In this document: in pieces, positions 1 to 9,963 of the stretch | How positions within the stretch are numbered: position 1 is the stretch's first letter | Layout: every line of letters starts with the position of its first letter | Assembly: GCF_015244565.1 (NCBI RefSeq) | Contig: NZ_JABCQG010000010.1 | Coordinates: forward strand, 56,271 to 120,270 | Source: Gluconobacter vitians | GTDB taxonomy: Bacteria; Pseudomonadota; Alphaproteobacteria; Acetobacterales; Acetobacteraceae | Direction of reading: 5' to 3' | DNA: 64,000 nt | Notes under the pieces: model-generated | What the model saw: only the letters and a program-made list of their open reading frames with translations | What the model was told of the DNA's origin: nothing | The model's database searches: none | Position numbers and translations under genes: made by a program

Positions 1-2
1 CG

Positions 3-485
3 GATGACATCCGGGCCGTGCGCGAAGCCTGCAGTCTGCCGATCCTGCGCAAGGACTTCATTCTGGACCCCTGGCAGGTGCATGAAAGCCGTCTGATCGG
101 GGCAGACTGCATCCTGCTGATCATGGCGGTCCTGACAGAGACACAGGCTGCCGAGCTGATCGCGATTGCGCGCGGGCTGGACATGGACGTCCTGCTGGAA
201 GTCCATGACGAGGCCGAACTGAACCGGGCACTGGCTCTGGATACGTTCCTGATCGGCATCAACAACCGCAACCTGCGCACACTGAAAACCGACATCCAGA
301 CAACGATCGACCTTGCGCCACTGGTGCCGCCTGATCGTCTGGTCGTCTCCGAAAGCGGTATCCGGACGCAGGACGACATGATGAAGGTCGGGGCAGTCGG
401 AGCGAGCGCGGTTCTGGTGGGCGAGAGCCTGCTGCGCGAGCCTGATCCGGGCGTTGCCGCACGCCGCCTGCTTGGTTTCGTTTGA
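3..485 (+). CDS. trpC: Indole-3-glycerol phosphate synthase, C-terminal part (5' truncated by window)
   Basis: This is the last 160 residues of TrpC, the (beta/alpha)8-barrel enzyme that closes the indole ring in tryptophan biosynthesis. The frame is open from base 3, so the gene starts outside the window. Visible active-site strands are RKDFI (catalytic Lys), LLEVHDE (catalytic Glu), GINNRNL and VSESGI (phosphate-binding Ser/Gly). The order and spacing match the family. It ends 154 bases before pdhA and is probably the last gene of an upstream trp cluster. Confidence 0.95.
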   Translation, partial: DDIRAVREACSLPILRKDFILDPWQVHESRLIGADCILLIMAVLTETQAAELIAIARGLDMDVLLEVHDEAELNRALALDTFLIGINNRNLRTLKTDIQTTIDLAPLVPPDRLVVSESGIRTQDDMMKVGAVGASAVLVGESLLREPDPGVAARRLLGFV

Positions 486-639
486 TTTCAGGCTGCCTTC
501 CGGGGCGGTCTGAGCCGTTTTTCCACGGCACATCCGGCAGGCTGATGCTCTCCGCAAACGCAGAGACATGGTCTGGCTTTTGGCGGGTTCTGCCGTTAAG
601 AGCATGCAGGATTTTGTGCATTTCCATCAGGAGACCGTC

Positions 640-1644
640 ATGGACGAGACACCGTCCGCTTCAGGCCGGAGCAACGGTCCGGCCCTTTCGCCGGAGACCA
701 TGAAGCGCGCTTACAGGGACATGCTTCTTGTCCGGCGCTTTGAGGAAAAGGCCGGACAGCTTTACGGCATGGGTCTGATCGGCGGCTTCTGCCATCTGTA
801 TATCGGGCAGGAAGCCGTTGTGGTCGGGATCGGCCTCAACATGAAGCAGGGCGACAAGTCCATCACATCCTATCGTGACCATGGGCAGATGCTCGTGGCG
901 GGCATGACGCCGCGTGGTGTCATGGCGGAACTGACGGGCCGCTCCGGTGGATATTCGCACGGCAAGGGCGGTTCCATGCACATGTTCTCCCGTGAAAAGG
1001 AGTTCTATGGCGGCCATGGCATCGTCGGCGCGCAGGTGGCCCTCGGTACGGGTCTGGCGTTTGCCAACAAGTATCGCGGCACGGACGAGGTCTCGATCGT
1101 GTATTTCGGCGAGGGTGCGTCGGCACAGGGGCAGGTCTATGAGAGCTTCAATCTCGCTGCCCTGCACAAGCTGCCCTGCATCTATGTGATCGAAAACAAC
1201 CGCTACGGCATGGGCACGTCCATCGAGCGCGCCTCGGCGTCCAAGGATCTGTCCCGCAATGGCGAACCCTGGGGCATTGCCAGCCGCAAGGTGGACGGCA
1301 TGGATATTTTTGCCGTGCATGAAGCTGCGCAGGAAGCCATGGAATACTGCCGCTCGGGCAAGGGTCCGTTCCTGCTGGAGATGGAAACCTATCGCTATCG
1401 CGGGCACTCCATGTCCGATCCGGCAAAATACCGTCAGCGCGCGGAAGTCGAGGAAATGCGCCGCACGCGCGATCCGATCGAGACGCTGAAGGCCGAAATG
1501 CTGCGCAGCGGCATCGAAGAGAGTGTCTTCAAGGACATCGAGACGGACGTGAAAGCCATCGTGGCGGACGCGACCGAATTTGCGCAGACAAGCCCGGAGC
1601 CGGACGTGTCCGAACTCTGGACCGATATTCTGGTGGAGGCCTGA
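640..1644 (+). CDS. pdhA: Pyruvate dehydrogenase E1 component, alpha subunit
   Basis: The 334-residue alpha subunit of the thiamine-diphosphate-dependent E1 enzyme decarboxylates pyruvate and passes the acetyl group to lipoyl-E2. The thiamine-diphosphate motif runs from FGEGASAQG (about residue 157) to ENNRYG, with Glu in place of the usual Asp of GDG. The RYRGHSMSDP loop is present. I chose ATG 640 because AGGAG lies six bases upstream and the protein then has family length; the frame is open from 568. It leads the operon pdhA-pdhB-pdhC-lpd-lipA-ratA-like, with only 3 bases before pdhB. The 154 bases upstream hold no gene and probably carry the operon promoter. Confidence 0.96.
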   Translation: MDETPSASGRSNGPALSPETMKRAYRDMLLVRRFEEKAGQLYGMGLIGGFCHLYIGQEAVVVGIGLNMKQGDKSITSYRDHGQMLVAGMTPRGVMAELTGRSGGYSHGKGGSMHMFSREKEFYGGHGIVGAQVALGTGLAFANKYRGTDEVSIVYFGEGASAQGQVYESFNLAALHKLPCIYVIENNRYGMGTSIERASASKDLSRNGEPWGIASRKVDGMDIFAVHEAAQEAMEYCRSGKGPFLLEMETYRYRGHSMSDPAKYRQRAEVEEMRRTRDPIETLKAEMLRSGIEESVFKDIETDVKAIVADATEFAQTSPEPDVSELWTDILVEA

Positions 1645-1647
1645 TCC

Positions 1648-3015
1648 ATGGCATCTCTGATTCTGATGCCGGCTCTCTCGCCGACCATGACCGAAGGTAC
1701 GCTGGCCCGCTGGGTCAAGAAGGCCGGTGATGCTGTCTCAGCCGGTGACGTGATTGCCGAGATCGAGACCGACAAGGCGACGATGGAAGTCGAAGCCGTG
1801 GATGAGGGCGTGATCGGCAAGACGCTGGTAGACGAAGGCACGCAGAACATTGCGGTTAATACGCCGATTGCCGTGCTTCTGGCAGAAGGCGAGGATGCTT
1901 CTGCTGCCGATGATGTCGTGCGGTCTTCCGACCCGGCCGTCGGTGCACCTGTCGCCATTGAGACGCCGTCCGATCCGGCAATCACCGAAGCGCCTGAAGT
2001 GGCACAGGCCGAGGATGATCGCGACTGGGGCGAAACCAGCGAGATCACCGTCCGTCAGGCGCTGCGTGATGCCATGGCGGCCGAGCTTCGTCGTGACGAG
2101 GACGTGTTCCTGATTGGTGAGGAAGTGGCGCAGTATCAGGGCGCCTACAAGATCAGCCAGGGCCTGCTGGAAGAGTTTGGCGACAAGCGCGTCATCGATA
2201 CGCCCATTACCGAGCACGGCTTTACGGGCATGGCCGTTGGTGCAGCACTGACGGGGCTGAAGCCTATCGTCGAGTTCATGACCATGAACTTCTCGCTTCA
2301 GGCTGTCGATCACATCATCAACTCCGCTGCCAAGACGCTGTACATGTCCGGCGGTCAGATGGGCTGCCCCATTGTATTCCGTGGTCCGAACGGTGCTGAG
2401 GCCCGTGTGGGTGCTCAGCATTCCCAGTGCTTTGCAAGCTGGTACGCGCATATTCCGGGCCTGAAGGTCGTGGCTCCCTGGTCAGCAGCGGATGCGAAGG
2501 GGCTGCTGCGCGCGGCCATCCGTGATCCGAACCCGGTCATCGTGTTGGAAAACGAGATCCTTTACGGTCAGAAATTCCCGTGCCCGGTAGATGAAGATTT
2601 CATCCTGCCGATCGGTCGCGCGAAGATCGAGCGGGAAGGAACGGATGTGACGCTGGTAGCGTTCTCCATCATGGTTGGCGTGGCGCTGGAAGCCGCAGCG
2701 ATCCTGGCGGATGAAGGCATCTCGGCCGAAGTCATCAACCTGCGCTCGATCCGTCCGCTGGACACCGAAACAATCGTGCGCAGTGTGAAGAAGACGAACC
2801 GGATCGTCTCCGTTGAGGAAGGCTGGCCGGTGGCGGGTATTGGTGCGGAAATCTGCACCGTGGCCGTGGAGCAGGCCTTTGACTGGCTCGATGCTCCGCC
2901 GGCGCGTGTCTGCGGGCTCGACCTGCCGATGCCCTATGCGGCCAATCTCGAAAAACTGGCGCTTCCGAAACCCGAATGGGTTGTGGATGCCGTTCGCAAG
3001 CAGCTGCGGGACTGA
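1648..3015 (+). CDS. pdhB: Pyruvate dehydrogenase E1 component, beta subunit with N-terminal lipoyl domain
   Basis: This 455-residue subunit completes the E1 alpha2beta2 tetramer. Residues 1-80 form a biotinyl/lipoyl domain with the lipoyl-lysine motif ETDKATME (Lys43). A Pro/Ala-rich linker to about residue 130 is followed by the transketolase pyrimidine-binding and C-terminal domains. A lipoyl domain on E1-beta is a known alphaproteobacterial arrangement; most bacteria keep it only on E2. The lipoyl-domain DNA is nearly identical to that of the next gene (see findings). Spacing of 3 and 5 bases to the neighbours indicates one transcript. Confidence 0.96.
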   Translation: MASLILMPALSPTMTEGTLARWVKKAGDAVSAGDVIAEIETDKATMEVEAVDEGVIGKTLVDEGTQNIAVNTPIAVLLAEGEDASAADDVVRSSDPAVGAPVAIETPSDPAITEAPEVAQAEDDRDWGETSEITVRQALRDAMAAELRRDEDVFLIGEEVAQYQGAYKISQGLLEEFGDKRVIDTPITEHGFTGMAVGAALTGLKPIVEFMTMNFSLQAVDHIINSAAKTLYMSGGQMGCPIVFRGPNGAEARVGAQHSQCFASWYAHIPGLKVVAPWSAADAKGLLRAAIRDPNPVIVLENEILYGQKFPCPVDEDFILPIGRAKIEREGTDVTLVAFSIMVGVALEAAAILADEGISAEVINLRSIRPLDTETIVRSVKKTNRIVSVEEGWPVAGIGAEICTVAVEQAFDWLDAPPARVCGLDLPMPYAANLEKLALPKPEWVVDAVRKQLRD

Positions 3016-3020
3016 CAACG

Positions 3021-4253
3021 ATGGCTACCGATATCCTGATGCCGGCGCTGTCGCCGACCATGACCGAGGGCAAGCTGGCCCGCTGGCTCAAAGCCGAAGG
3101 CGACACCGTCTCCGCCGGCGACGTGATTGCCGAGATCGAGACCGACAAGGCGACCATGGAAGTGGAAGCCGTGGACGAGGGCATTCTTGGGCGCATCCTG
3201 ATTCAGGAAGGCGTCGAGGGCATCCCGGTCAACACGCCGATTGCTGTTCTGGTGGAAGAGGGTGAAGCTGTCCCTGAAGCTTCCTCCGCCCAGAGTGCCG
3301 CGGCTCCAAAGGCCGAGGCGGCGCCTGCAGAGGCGAAACCTGCTTCCACGACGGCGAAGGCTCCGGCCGAAGACAAGGGCGAGCGGATTTTTGTCTCTCC
3401 GCTGGCCAAGCGTATGGCGCGTGAGCGGGGCATTGCCCTGGGCGCGCTGACGGGGAGCGGCCCGAATGGCCGTATCCTCAAGCGTGATGTTGAAAAGGGT
3501 CCGAACGCCCCCAAGGCAGCCCCGAAAGCGGCTCCTGCGGACGCTCCTGTCACGACTTCGGAAGAAACGGTCCGCCGTGTTCCGAACTCGACGATGCGCA
3601 AGGTCATCGCGCGCCGTCTGACGGAGTCCAAGACGCAGGTCCCGCATTTCTATGTCTCGGTCGATATCGAACTTGATGCGCTGCTGGAACTTCGCTCGAA
3701 GCTGAACGCCACGGCACAGGAAAACAGCTTCAAGATCTCCGTCAACGACATGATGATCAAGGCGGTGGCGCTCGCACTGAAGAAGGTGCCGGGTGTGAAC
3801 GTCCAGTTCACGGATGCCGAGACGCTGCATTTCGAGAACGTGGACATTTCGATGGCCGTATCGGTTCCGGATGGGTTAATCACGCCGATCATCCGCGACG
3901 CCGATCGCAAGTCCCTGCGGGAAATCAGCGTCGAAGCCAAGGATCTGGCCAAGCGTGCACGGGCCGGAAAGCTCAAGCCCGAAGAGTTCCAGGGCGGGAC
4001 GTTCTCCATTTCCAATATGGGCATGTTCGGCGTGCGCGAATTCGCGGCGATCATCAATCCGCCGCAGGCTGGCATCCTGGCGATTGCATCCGGCGAAAAG
4101 CGGGCCGTTGTGCGTGGTTCGGAAATCGCGGTTGCGACCGTAATGACGGCGACGCTGTCGGTCGATCATCGTGCGGTCGATGGTGCCCTTGGGGCCGAAT
4201 GGCTGAATGCGTTGCGCGATATCGTGCAGAACCCTTACACTCTGGTGGTCTGA
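3021..4253 (+). CDS. pdhC: Dihydrolipoamide acetyltransferase (E2 of pyruvate dehydrogenase)
   Basis: The 410-residue E2 core accepts the acetyl group on its swinging lipoyl arm and transfers it to CoA. Domains in order are a lipoyl domain (1-80, lipoyl Lys43 in ETDKATME), an Ala/Pro linker, the peripheral subunit-binding domain (about 125-160, [11 protein letters not shown]), a second linker, and the catalytic domain ending with the active-site DHRAVDG near residue 385. ATG 3021 was chosen over the longer open frame because the protein then starts exactly at the lipoyl domain, as in pdhB. The next gene starts 3 bases after its stop. Confidence 0.97.
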   Translation: MATDILMPALSPTMTEGKLARWLKAEGDTVSAGDVIAEIETDKATMEVEAVDEGILGRILIQEGVEGIPVNTPIAVLVEEGEAVPEASSAQSAAAPKAEAAPAEAKPASTTAKAPAEDKGERIFVSPLAKRMARERGIALGALTGSGPNGRILKRDVEKGPNAPKAAPKAAPADAPVTTSEETVRRVPNSTMRKVIARRLTESKTQVPHFYVSVDIELDALLELRSKLNATAQENSFKISVNDMMIKAVALALKKVPGVNVQFTDAETLHFENVDISMAVSVPDGLITPIIRDADRKSLREISVEAKDLAKRARAGKLKPEEFQGGTFSISNMGMFGVREFAAIINPPQAGILAIASGEKRAVVRGSEIAVATVMTATLSVDHRAVDGALGAEWLNALRDIVQNPYTLVV

Positions 4254-4256
4254 ACC

Positions 4257-5663
4257 ATGTCCGATACATTCGATCTGATTGTTGTTGGTGGCGGCCCCGG
4301 CGGCTATGTAGCGGCCCTTCGCGCCAGCCAGCTCGGCATGAGCGTGGCGATCGTGGAAAGCACGCATTTCGGCGGTGTCTGCCTCAACTGGGGCTGCATT
4401 CCGACCAAGGCGCTTCTGCGGTCTTCGGAAATTCACCACCTGCTTCACGAACTGGGAACGTTCGGTCTCTCCGCCGACAATATCTCGTTCGACCTGTCCA
4501 AAATCGTGGGGCGTTCGCGCAGCATCGCGCGCCGGATGGGCGGCGGCATTGCGCATCTGCTGAAGAAGGCCAAGGTCACGACGTTTGACGGTCGTGCAAA
4601 GCTGGCTGGTCGTTCTGGCGAGGCGCATCAGGTCGCCATCACCAAGGATGGCGCTGCGGTTGCCACCATCAAGGCGCCGCATGTCATCCTTGCAACGGGT
4701 GCGCGCGGCCGTCAGCTTCCGGGTCTGGAAACGGATGGTACCCTGATCTGGGGTGCACGCGAGGCCATGACGCCGAAGGAACTGCCCAAGCGGCTTCTCG
4801 TCATCGGTTCGGGCGCTATCGGCATTGAGTTCGCGTCGTTCTACCGGAACATGGGCAGTGAGGTCACGATTGCCGAAGTCGCGGACCGGATCCTGATCGC
4901 CGAAGATCCGGAAATCAGTGCCACTGCCCGCAAGGCTTTCGAGAAGCAGGGGATGAAGATCATCACCAGCGCGAAGGTCGGGCCGCTGAACAAGGGTGAG
5001 AACGAGGTCTCCACGACGATCGAGAGCCCGACCGGGAAGGTCGATCTGACGGTGGATCGCGTGATCTGCGCGGTCGGTATCGTCGGCAATGTCGAGGATC
5101 TGGGGCTTGAGAGCACCAAGGTCCAGGTCGAGCGGACCCATATCGTGACGGACGGCTTCTGCCGCACCGGCGAGCCGGGGATCTATGCGATCGGTGACGT
5201 CGCGGGGGCTCCGTGGCTGGCCCACAAGGCGAGCCATGAAGGCATCCTGTGCGTGGAAAAGATTGCGGGTCGTTCGCCGCAGCCGCTCCATCCGCTGAAT
5301 ATCCCGGGTTGCACCTATTCGCGTCCGCAGATCGCCTCTGTGGGGCTCAGCGAAGAGAAGGCCATTGCTGCCGGTCACAAGGTGAAGGTTGGCCGTTTCC
5401 CGTTCATTGCCAACGGCAAGGCCGTCGCGATGGGTGAGACGGACGGCATGGTCAAGACCGTGTTTGATGCAACGACCGGAGAGCTTCTGGGCGCTCACAT
5501 GATCGGTGCCGAGGTTACGGAAATGATCCAGGGCTATGTCATCACCCGCACGGGTGAACTGACGGAAGCGGAGCTGATCGAAACGGTCTTCCCGCACCCG
5601 ACCATTTCCGAAACCATGCACGAGGCAACCCTGGCGGCCTTCGACGGCCCGCTCCATATCTGA
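4257..5663 (+). CDS. lpd: Dihydrolipoamide dehydrogenase (E3)
   Basis: The 468-residue flavoprotein reoxidises dihydrolipoyl groups and reduces NAD+. Visible are the FAD-binding GGGPGGY near the N-terminus, the redox disulfide [10 protein letters not shown] (Cys42/Cys47), the NAD-binding GSGAIGIEF, the second FAD motif YAIGDVAG, and the C-terminal HPTISE that supplies the His-Glu pair across the dimer. No lipoyl domain is fused at the N-terminus. Its place inside the pdh operon suggests it serves mainly pyruvate dehydrogenase. Confidence 0.97.
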   Translation: MSDTFDLIVVGGGPGGYVAALRASQLGMSVAIVESTHFGGVCLNWGCIPTKALLRSSEIHHLLHELGTFGLSADNISFDLSKIVGRSRSIARRMGGGIAHLLKKAKVTTFDGRAKLAGRSGEAHQVAITKDGAAVATIKAPHVILATGARGRQLPGLETDGTLIWGAREAMTPKELPKRLLVIGSGAIGIEFASFYRNMGSEVTIAEVADRILIAEDPEISATARKAFEKQGMKIITSAKVGPLNKGENEVSTTIESPTGKVDLTVDRVICAVGIVGNVEDLGLESTKVQVERTHIVTDGFCRTGEPGIYAIGDVAGAPWLAHKASHEGILCVEKIAGRSPQPLHPLNIPGCTYSRPQIASVGLSEEKAIAAGHKVKVGRFPFIANGKAVAMGETDGMVKTVFDATTGELLGAHMIGAEVTEMIQGYVITRTGELTEAELIETVFPHPTISETMHEATLAAFDGPLHI

Positions 5664-5668
5664 GCATC

Positions 5669-6634
5669 ATGTCCCAGCGCATCACCATCGATCATCGCGA
5701 GGCGCCTGTCCGGCATCCGGAGAAGGCGCACCGGCCTGACAACCCGATCCAGCGCAAACCATCCTGGATCCGGGTCAAGGCGCCGAACCATCCCGTCTAT
5801 CACGAGACCCGTGCGCTCATGCGGGATGCGGGGCTGGTGACGGTCTGCGAGGAAGCGGCATGTCCCAATATCGGGGAATGCTGGTCGCAGCGTCATGCCA
5901 CGATGATGATCATGGGCGAGATCTGCACACGGGCCTGCGCATTCTGCAATGTCACGACCGGTCTGCCGAAGCATCTCGATGCGGATGAACCGCGGCGTGT
6001 CGGAGAGGCCGTGGCGAAGCTGGGTCTCAGGCATGTCGTCATCACCTCCGTAGACCGCGATGATCTGGAAGATGGGGGTGCAGAGCATTTCGCACGGGTT
6101 ATCCATGCGATCCGCGAGACCTCTCCGCAGACCACGATCGAGATCCTGACGCCTGATTTCCTTCGCAAGGAGGGCGCTCTGGAGGTCGTGGTGGCGGCTC
6201 GGCCGGACGTTTTCAATCACAATATCGAGACCGTGCCCCGCCTTTACCCCACCATTCGACCCGGTGCGCGTTACTACCAGTCGGTCCGTCTTCTAGACGG
6301 GGTAAAGAAACTGGATCCTTCCATTTTCACCAAGTCTGGCCTGATGCTTGGCCTTGGCGAGGAGCGGATGGAGGTGTCTCAGGTCATGGATGATTTCAGG
6401 ATCGCAGACGTCGATTTCCTGACTCTGGGGCAGTATCTCCAGCCTTCCGTGAAGCACGCCGCTGTCGAAAAGTTTGTTACGCCCGAAGAGTTTGACGGCT
6501 ATGCTACTGCTGCCCGTTCAAAAGGATTTCTTCAGGTCAGTGCCAGTCCGCTGACCAGGTCCTCCTACCATGCGGACAGCGACTTCGCGAAGCTTCAGGC
6601 TGCGCGGAACAGCCGTCTGAAAGAAAGTCTCTGA
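5669..6634 (+). CDS. lipA: Lipoyl synthase (radical SAM)
   Basis: The 321-residue enzyme inserts two sulfurs into protein-bound octanoyl groups. The auxiliary [4Fe-4S] cluster ligands are Cys60, Cys65 and Cys71, and the radical-SAM motif is Cys86-x3-Cys90-x2-Cys93. The C-terminal RSSY ligand motif is intact. It starts 5 bases after lpd and its TGA overlaps the next ATG. Co-transcription with pdh places lipoate supply beside the lipoyl domains of PdhB and PdhC. Confidence 0.97.
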   Translation: MSQRITIDHREAPVRHPEKAHRPDNPIQRKPSWIRVKAPNHPVYHETRALMRDAGLVTVCEEAACPNIGECWSQRHATMMIMGEICTRACAFCNVTTGLPKHLDADEPRRVGEAVAKLGLRHVVITSVDRDDLEDGGAEHFARVIHAIRETSPQTTIEILTPDFLRKEGALEVVVAARPDVFNHNIETVPRLYPTIRPGARYYQSVRLLDGVKKLDPSIFTKSGLMLGLGEERMEVSQVMDDFRIADVDFLTLGQYLQPSVKHAAVEKFVTPEEFDGYATAARSKGFLQVSASPLTRSSYHADSDFAKLQAARNSRLKESL

Positions 6635-7113
6635 TGCCGACACATGCCGAGCAACGGTTGATCGCCTACACGCCGGACCAGCTTTTTGATCTCGTGGCGG
6701 ATGTGGAGAAGTATCCGCAGTTCCTGCCCTGGTGCGTGAAGGCCAACATCCGCACCCAGACGGAGCAGGTACTGGTGGCGGATCTGACGATCGGATTTGG
6801 TCCGTTTCGTGAAACCTTCACCAGCCGCGTGACGCTGGAGCGGCCATCGCGCATCCGCGTGCGCTATGAGAAGGGGCCTTTCCGTTACCTGAACAATGTC
6901 TGGACGTTCACGCCCGATCCGCGAGGATGTCTGGTCGATTTCTTCGTGGATTTCGAATTCCGCTCACGGCTTCTGCAGAACGCGATGGGCGTCGTGTTCA
7001 ATGAAGGCGTGCGCCTGATGGTCTCCGCTTTCATCAAGCGGGCACGGGACATCTACGGAACGCAGGGTGCGAAGAGTTCCCCTTCGACACCGGGCCTTTC
7101 CCAAAGGACGTAA
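6634..7113 (+). CDS. RatA/Coq10-type START-domain protein (ubiquinone-binding family)
   Basis: This 159-residue protein belongs to the polyketide-cyclase/START-like family of Coq10 and RatA. The family start (ATPDQLFDLV-like, then VADVEKYPQFLPWC) is clear. Coq10 homologues chaperone ubiquinone in the respiratory chain; RatA of E. coli was described as a ribosome-association toxin. In an obligately aerobic lineage, and next to lipA, the quinone role is more likely, but the sequence does not decide it. Start and lipA stop overlap as TGATG, so translation is coupled. Confidence 0.85.
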   Translation: MPTHAEQRLIAYTPDQLFDLVADVEKYPQFLPWCVKANIRTQTEQVLVADLTIGFGPFRETFTSRVTLERPSRIRVRYEKGPFRYLNNVWTFTPDPRGCLVDFFVDFEFRSRLLQNAMGVVFNEGVRLMVSAFIKRARDIYGTQGAKSSPSTPGLSQRT

Positions 7114-7199
7114 AATTTCGTAGTGTTTCAAGAACCATCCGGTGCGTGAACCGTTTCAGGTCTCAAGCACCGTCATGGTGATATGAAAAGGATTACGTC

Positions 7200-7520
7200 A
7201 TGAAAAAGATTTCTTTCGGCGCTTTCGCCCTGACTGCTCTGGTTGCTGCTGCTTCTCCCGCCATCGCGGCTGAGCACCATCACCACCACGGCAAGCATCA
7301 CGACAAGATGGGTCAGCAGCACAAGACCGACAGCGAGTCCGCAACGGACGCCCTGAACGCTCGTTCGCTGCAGCAGGCCCAGACGCCGGTTTCCCCGATG
7401 GCACCAACCGCCGCCGTTCCCCCGGCAGCACCGACGGCCGTTCCGACCGCACCGAGCCTCCAGGCTGCTCCGCCGGCCCCTCCTGCATCCACGATGCCGG
7501 CTCCGACGCAGGGCAACTGA
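7200..7520 (+). CDS. Small secreted protein, His-rich N-terminus and Pro/Ala-rich tail
   Basis: This 106-residue protein has a clear Sec signal peptide (MKKISFG, hydrophobic core, cleavage near SPAIAA-E). A histidine cluster (HHHHHGKHH) follows directly, and the C-terminal half is low-complexity Pro/Ala/Thr. The histidines could bind metal in the periplasm, but no enzyme fold is visible and I do not recognise a named family. It has its own 86-base upstream gap and a strong terminator 40 bases downstream, so it is probably a single-gene unit. Confidence 0.75.
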   Translation: MKKISFGAFALTALVAAASPAIAAEHHHHHGKHHDKMGQQHKTDSESATDALNARSLQQAQTPVSPMAPTAAVPPAAPTAVPTAPSLQAAPPAPPASTMPAPTQGN

Positions 7521-7560
7521 AGCATCAGGCAGACTTCAGGTCTTCATTGATTTTCAGGAC

Positions 7561-7595
7561 AACGGCTTCCGTCTCTTCGGAAGCCGTTTTTTTTT
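7561..7595 (+). terminator. Rho-independent terminator
   Basis: A perfect 11-bp stem (AACGGCTTCCG / CGGAAGCCGTT) with a 6-base loop is followed by an uninterrupted T run. It closes the small secreted-protein gene and lies just before the converging pncC-like gene. Confidence 0.93.
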
Positions 7596-7598
7596 GTG

Positions 7599-8084
7599 TC
7601 AGGTGTTCAGGACCATCCGGAGAGCCTGCTGGACGGACTGGGTGCGGATACTGCTGCGATCGCCCTTGAAATGGCATTGCGCCGTTATGACTGGGCCTGA
7701 GCGGAGCGCCAGTCCGAAGCACACGGTTCCAACTGGTTTGAGATCGGTCCCGCCACCCGGGCCCGCTATACCTGTCACTGACACAGCAAGATCCGCATCC
7801 ATTGCATGCACAAGCGCGCCTGCTGCCATCGCCTCGGCAGTCTGGACACTGACAGCGCCGTATTGAGACAGAATGGCCTCGGGAACACCGACTGCACTCA
7901 TTTTCAGCGCGTTTGAATAGGTTACGAAACCACCTTCCAGCACCTCGGATGAACCCGGAATGTCGCTCAGGGCAGCGCTGATCAATCCGCCTGTGCAGCT
8001 TTCCACGGTCACCAGTCTCCGGCCGGACTGATGCAGATGATCCAGAACCTGCTCGGCGAGTATGCGGATCCCGTTATCCGGCAC
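7599..8084 (-). CDS. CinA C-terminal-domain protein, nicotinamide-nucleotide amidohydrolase (PncC type)
   Basis: The 161-residue protein is the stand-alone CinA/PncC domain, which deamidates NMN to nicotinic acid mononucleotide in pyridine-nucleotide salvage. Family motifs are ESCTGGLISA near the N-terminus, FVTYSNALK, SVQTAEAMA and SVTGIAGPGGG. The N-terminal MoCF domain of full-length CinA is absent, as is normal for PncC. Its start overlaps the 3' end of the transglycosylase gene by 11 bases, so it is the last gene of a leftward operon. Confidence 0.92.
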   Translation of the reverse strand: MPDNGIRILAEQVLDHLHQSGRRLVTVESCTGGLISAALSDIPGSSEVLEGGFVTYSNALKMSAVGVPEAILSQYGAVSVQTAEAMAAGALVHAMDADLAVSVTGIAGPGGGTDLKPVGTVCFGLALRSGPVITAQCHFKGDRSSIRTQSVQQALRMVLNT

Positions 8085-9963
8085 GGGTATTCCTGACGTG
8101 GTAGATCATCATGCCTGCCTCGATATTTTCGATATAAAGACGCGTCTCGCGATAAGGCAGACGCTCAATCCAGTCGAGTAGACCGTCTTCGGAAAGCGGA
8201 TCTGACGGCGGGTCAGCTTTCAGCCAGAGGTCCACCCTGTGCGGACCGGCATTATACGCTGCCAGCGCATAGGGGATCACGTTCCCGAAACGCTGCAGAA
8301 GCTGTGAGACATAGGCATTGCCTACCTTCAGGTTCGTCTCAGGGTCAGTCAGAGCCGCTGCGGAGACATTGATTGGCCCCATATGTGCCTTGCGCACCAC
8401 ATCCTTTGCTGCAGCCGGGAGAAGCTGTAACAGCCCGACCGCATGTGCCCCGCTGAGAGCATCCGGATCAAAACCACTTTCCTGCCGGATGATGGCGGGC
8501 AGGAGGCCATCAGGAACGGTCGAGGCAGAAGGGTAAGGATCGGGAAAGCCCTGCGGATACAGGGCAATTCCTTTGCGGGCCAAGGCGTAGGACGCAAACA
8601 CTTCCGGCGCTGCTACCCCGAGGCCGGCAGCTGCATCGGCGACGGCTTTCTGACCCTCGGGCGACGGATTGACCACTTCCAGCATCATAAGGGAATCCCG
8701 GGCATGATCGGGATCGCCCGCCTGAACAAGATCAGTGGCCGCTTCAAGCAGGTCCGGGCGATTGAGTGTTCCGGCCTGCGGTGCGGGAAGGGAATGAAGG
8801 GCCTGTAGCAGCGCATTATCAAAGGCCGTGGATGACTGCCCGCTTGTCAGAATCCCGTTATCCCCGGTCATGGCTGCAAGAGCGAGCTGTCCGGGGAACG
8901 TTGTGGGAAACGCGGCGGCCTTGCGGAAAGCCGCCTCAGCCTGTTGCTGTCGGCTGGCAGCCTGCAAGGCGCGGCCTGTCCAGTAATAACCGCGGGCCTG
9001 CATCTGGAGCGAGGTCGCGTTCTGGAGAGGCTCAAAGAATTTCTGCGCGCGGGCCGGGGCCTGAAGTTCCCGCAGGGCGATTATCCCGCTTAGCAGCGCA
9101 GCTTCCTGACGGTCCGTCGTGTCAGGGGACAGTGTGGTGTCGTCTGCAAGATCCGCAGCTTCTTTCGGACGCCCGGCCAACAGCAGGGCCCGGGCAAGAC
9201 TGATGCGTTCGGACGACCAGTCATGCGAAGGATTGGCCTGCTGAAGGGACGCGCCCTGTGCAGACCACAGGGCAAGTGCTTCATCCAGCCTGTCTCCACG
9301 GCGAAGGGCACGCAGGCGGTAGCGAATCAGGGTCGGGTCGGATTGCAGATCCGCGGGCAGGGACGCAAAGCGGGAGTCTGCATCGGGTGAAGCCAGACGT
9401 TCGCCCAGGCGTGCCTGGGCCAGAGGCTGCTGATCCGCAGACAGACGCTCAATCTGGCGGGATGCGGCAGAGAACTGCCCCCTCAGTTCCAGCGCTTCAT
9501 AGCGGGTCCACTGGTCGGCATCCGTGAAAACCTGCCCGAAACGCTGGAGCAGAGTCTGTTCTTCCGCAGCGGTCAGGGCAATGCCCGACAGCCAGAGACG
9601 GCGCGCAGTGGCGGGGGCGTCCGGCAGATGGTCCATGCAGGTATTGAACGCTGTGGGCAGCGTGAGGGGGTATAACGGACAGAGCGTATTCAGGATCTGC
9701 GGATCGGATGTCCGGGACAGCGCGTTCTGGTAGCGCCACAGCATCCGGGCTCTCTGCGGCCATTGAGGCGTCTGTCGCAGGAAGTCCGCATAGCGCTGTG
9801 CCGGAAGGCCCGTACCGCCCGGCCCGACAAGAACCAGCCATTCCGCCAGCCGCTCCCGCACTGGTGGGGTAGGCAGGTCTGACGGTGTAGCGGCGAGGGC
9901 CGAGGACGCCGCAAGGATCGCCGTCAGGCCGGTCAGGAGAGCTTTCTTATGTCGGAAGAACAT
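8074..9963 (-). CDS. Soluble lytic murein transglycosylase (SLT family 1), periplasmic
   Basis: The 629-residue enzyme cleaves glycan strands of peptidoglycan. ATG 9963 gives MFFRHKK followed by a hydrophobic stretch and SSALAA, a signal peptide; the frame is open further upstream but lacks that feature. The long N-terminal part is an alpha-helical superhelix of the Slt70 type. The C-terminal catalytic domain carries RQESGFDP (catalytic Glu), GLLQLLPAA and AYNAGPHRV. Its start overlaps the TerC-type gene by 17 bases. Confidence 0.92.
   Translation of the reverse strand: MFFRHKKALLTGLTAILAASSALAATPSDLPTPPVRERLAEWLVLVGPGGTGLPAQRYADFLRQTPQWPQRARMLWRYQNALSRTSDPQILNTLCPLYPLTLPTAFNTCMDHLPDAPATARRLWLSGIALTAAEEQTLLQRFGQVFTDADQWTRYEALELRGQFSAASRQIERLSADQQPLAQARLGERLASPDADSRFASLPADLQSDPTLIRYRLRALRRGDRLDEALALWSAQGASLQQANPSHDWSSERISLARALLLAGRPKEAADLADDTTLSPDTTDRQEAALLSGIIALRELQAPARAQKFFEPLQNATSLQMQARGYYWTGRALQAASRQQQAEAAFRKAAAFPTTFPGQLALAAMTGDNGILTSGQSSTAFDNALLQALHSLPAPQAGTLNRPDLLEAATDLVQAGDPDHARDSLMMLEVVNPSPEGQKAVADAAAGLGVAAPEVFASYALARKGIALYPQGFPDPYPSASTVPDGLLPAIIRQESGFDPDALSGAHAVGLLQLLPAAAKDVVRKAHMGPINVSAAALTDPETNLKVGNAYVSQLLQRFGNVIPYALAAYNAGPHRVDLWLKADPPSDPLSEDGLLDWIERLPYRETRLYIENIEAGMMIYHVRNTRAG

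Noticed and set aside
3876..5657. 593-codon open frame on the minus strand opposite pdhC and lpd
   Set aside because: It is fully antisense to two certain genes, has no motif and no ribosome-binding site. Long antisense frames are common in GC-rich coding DNA.
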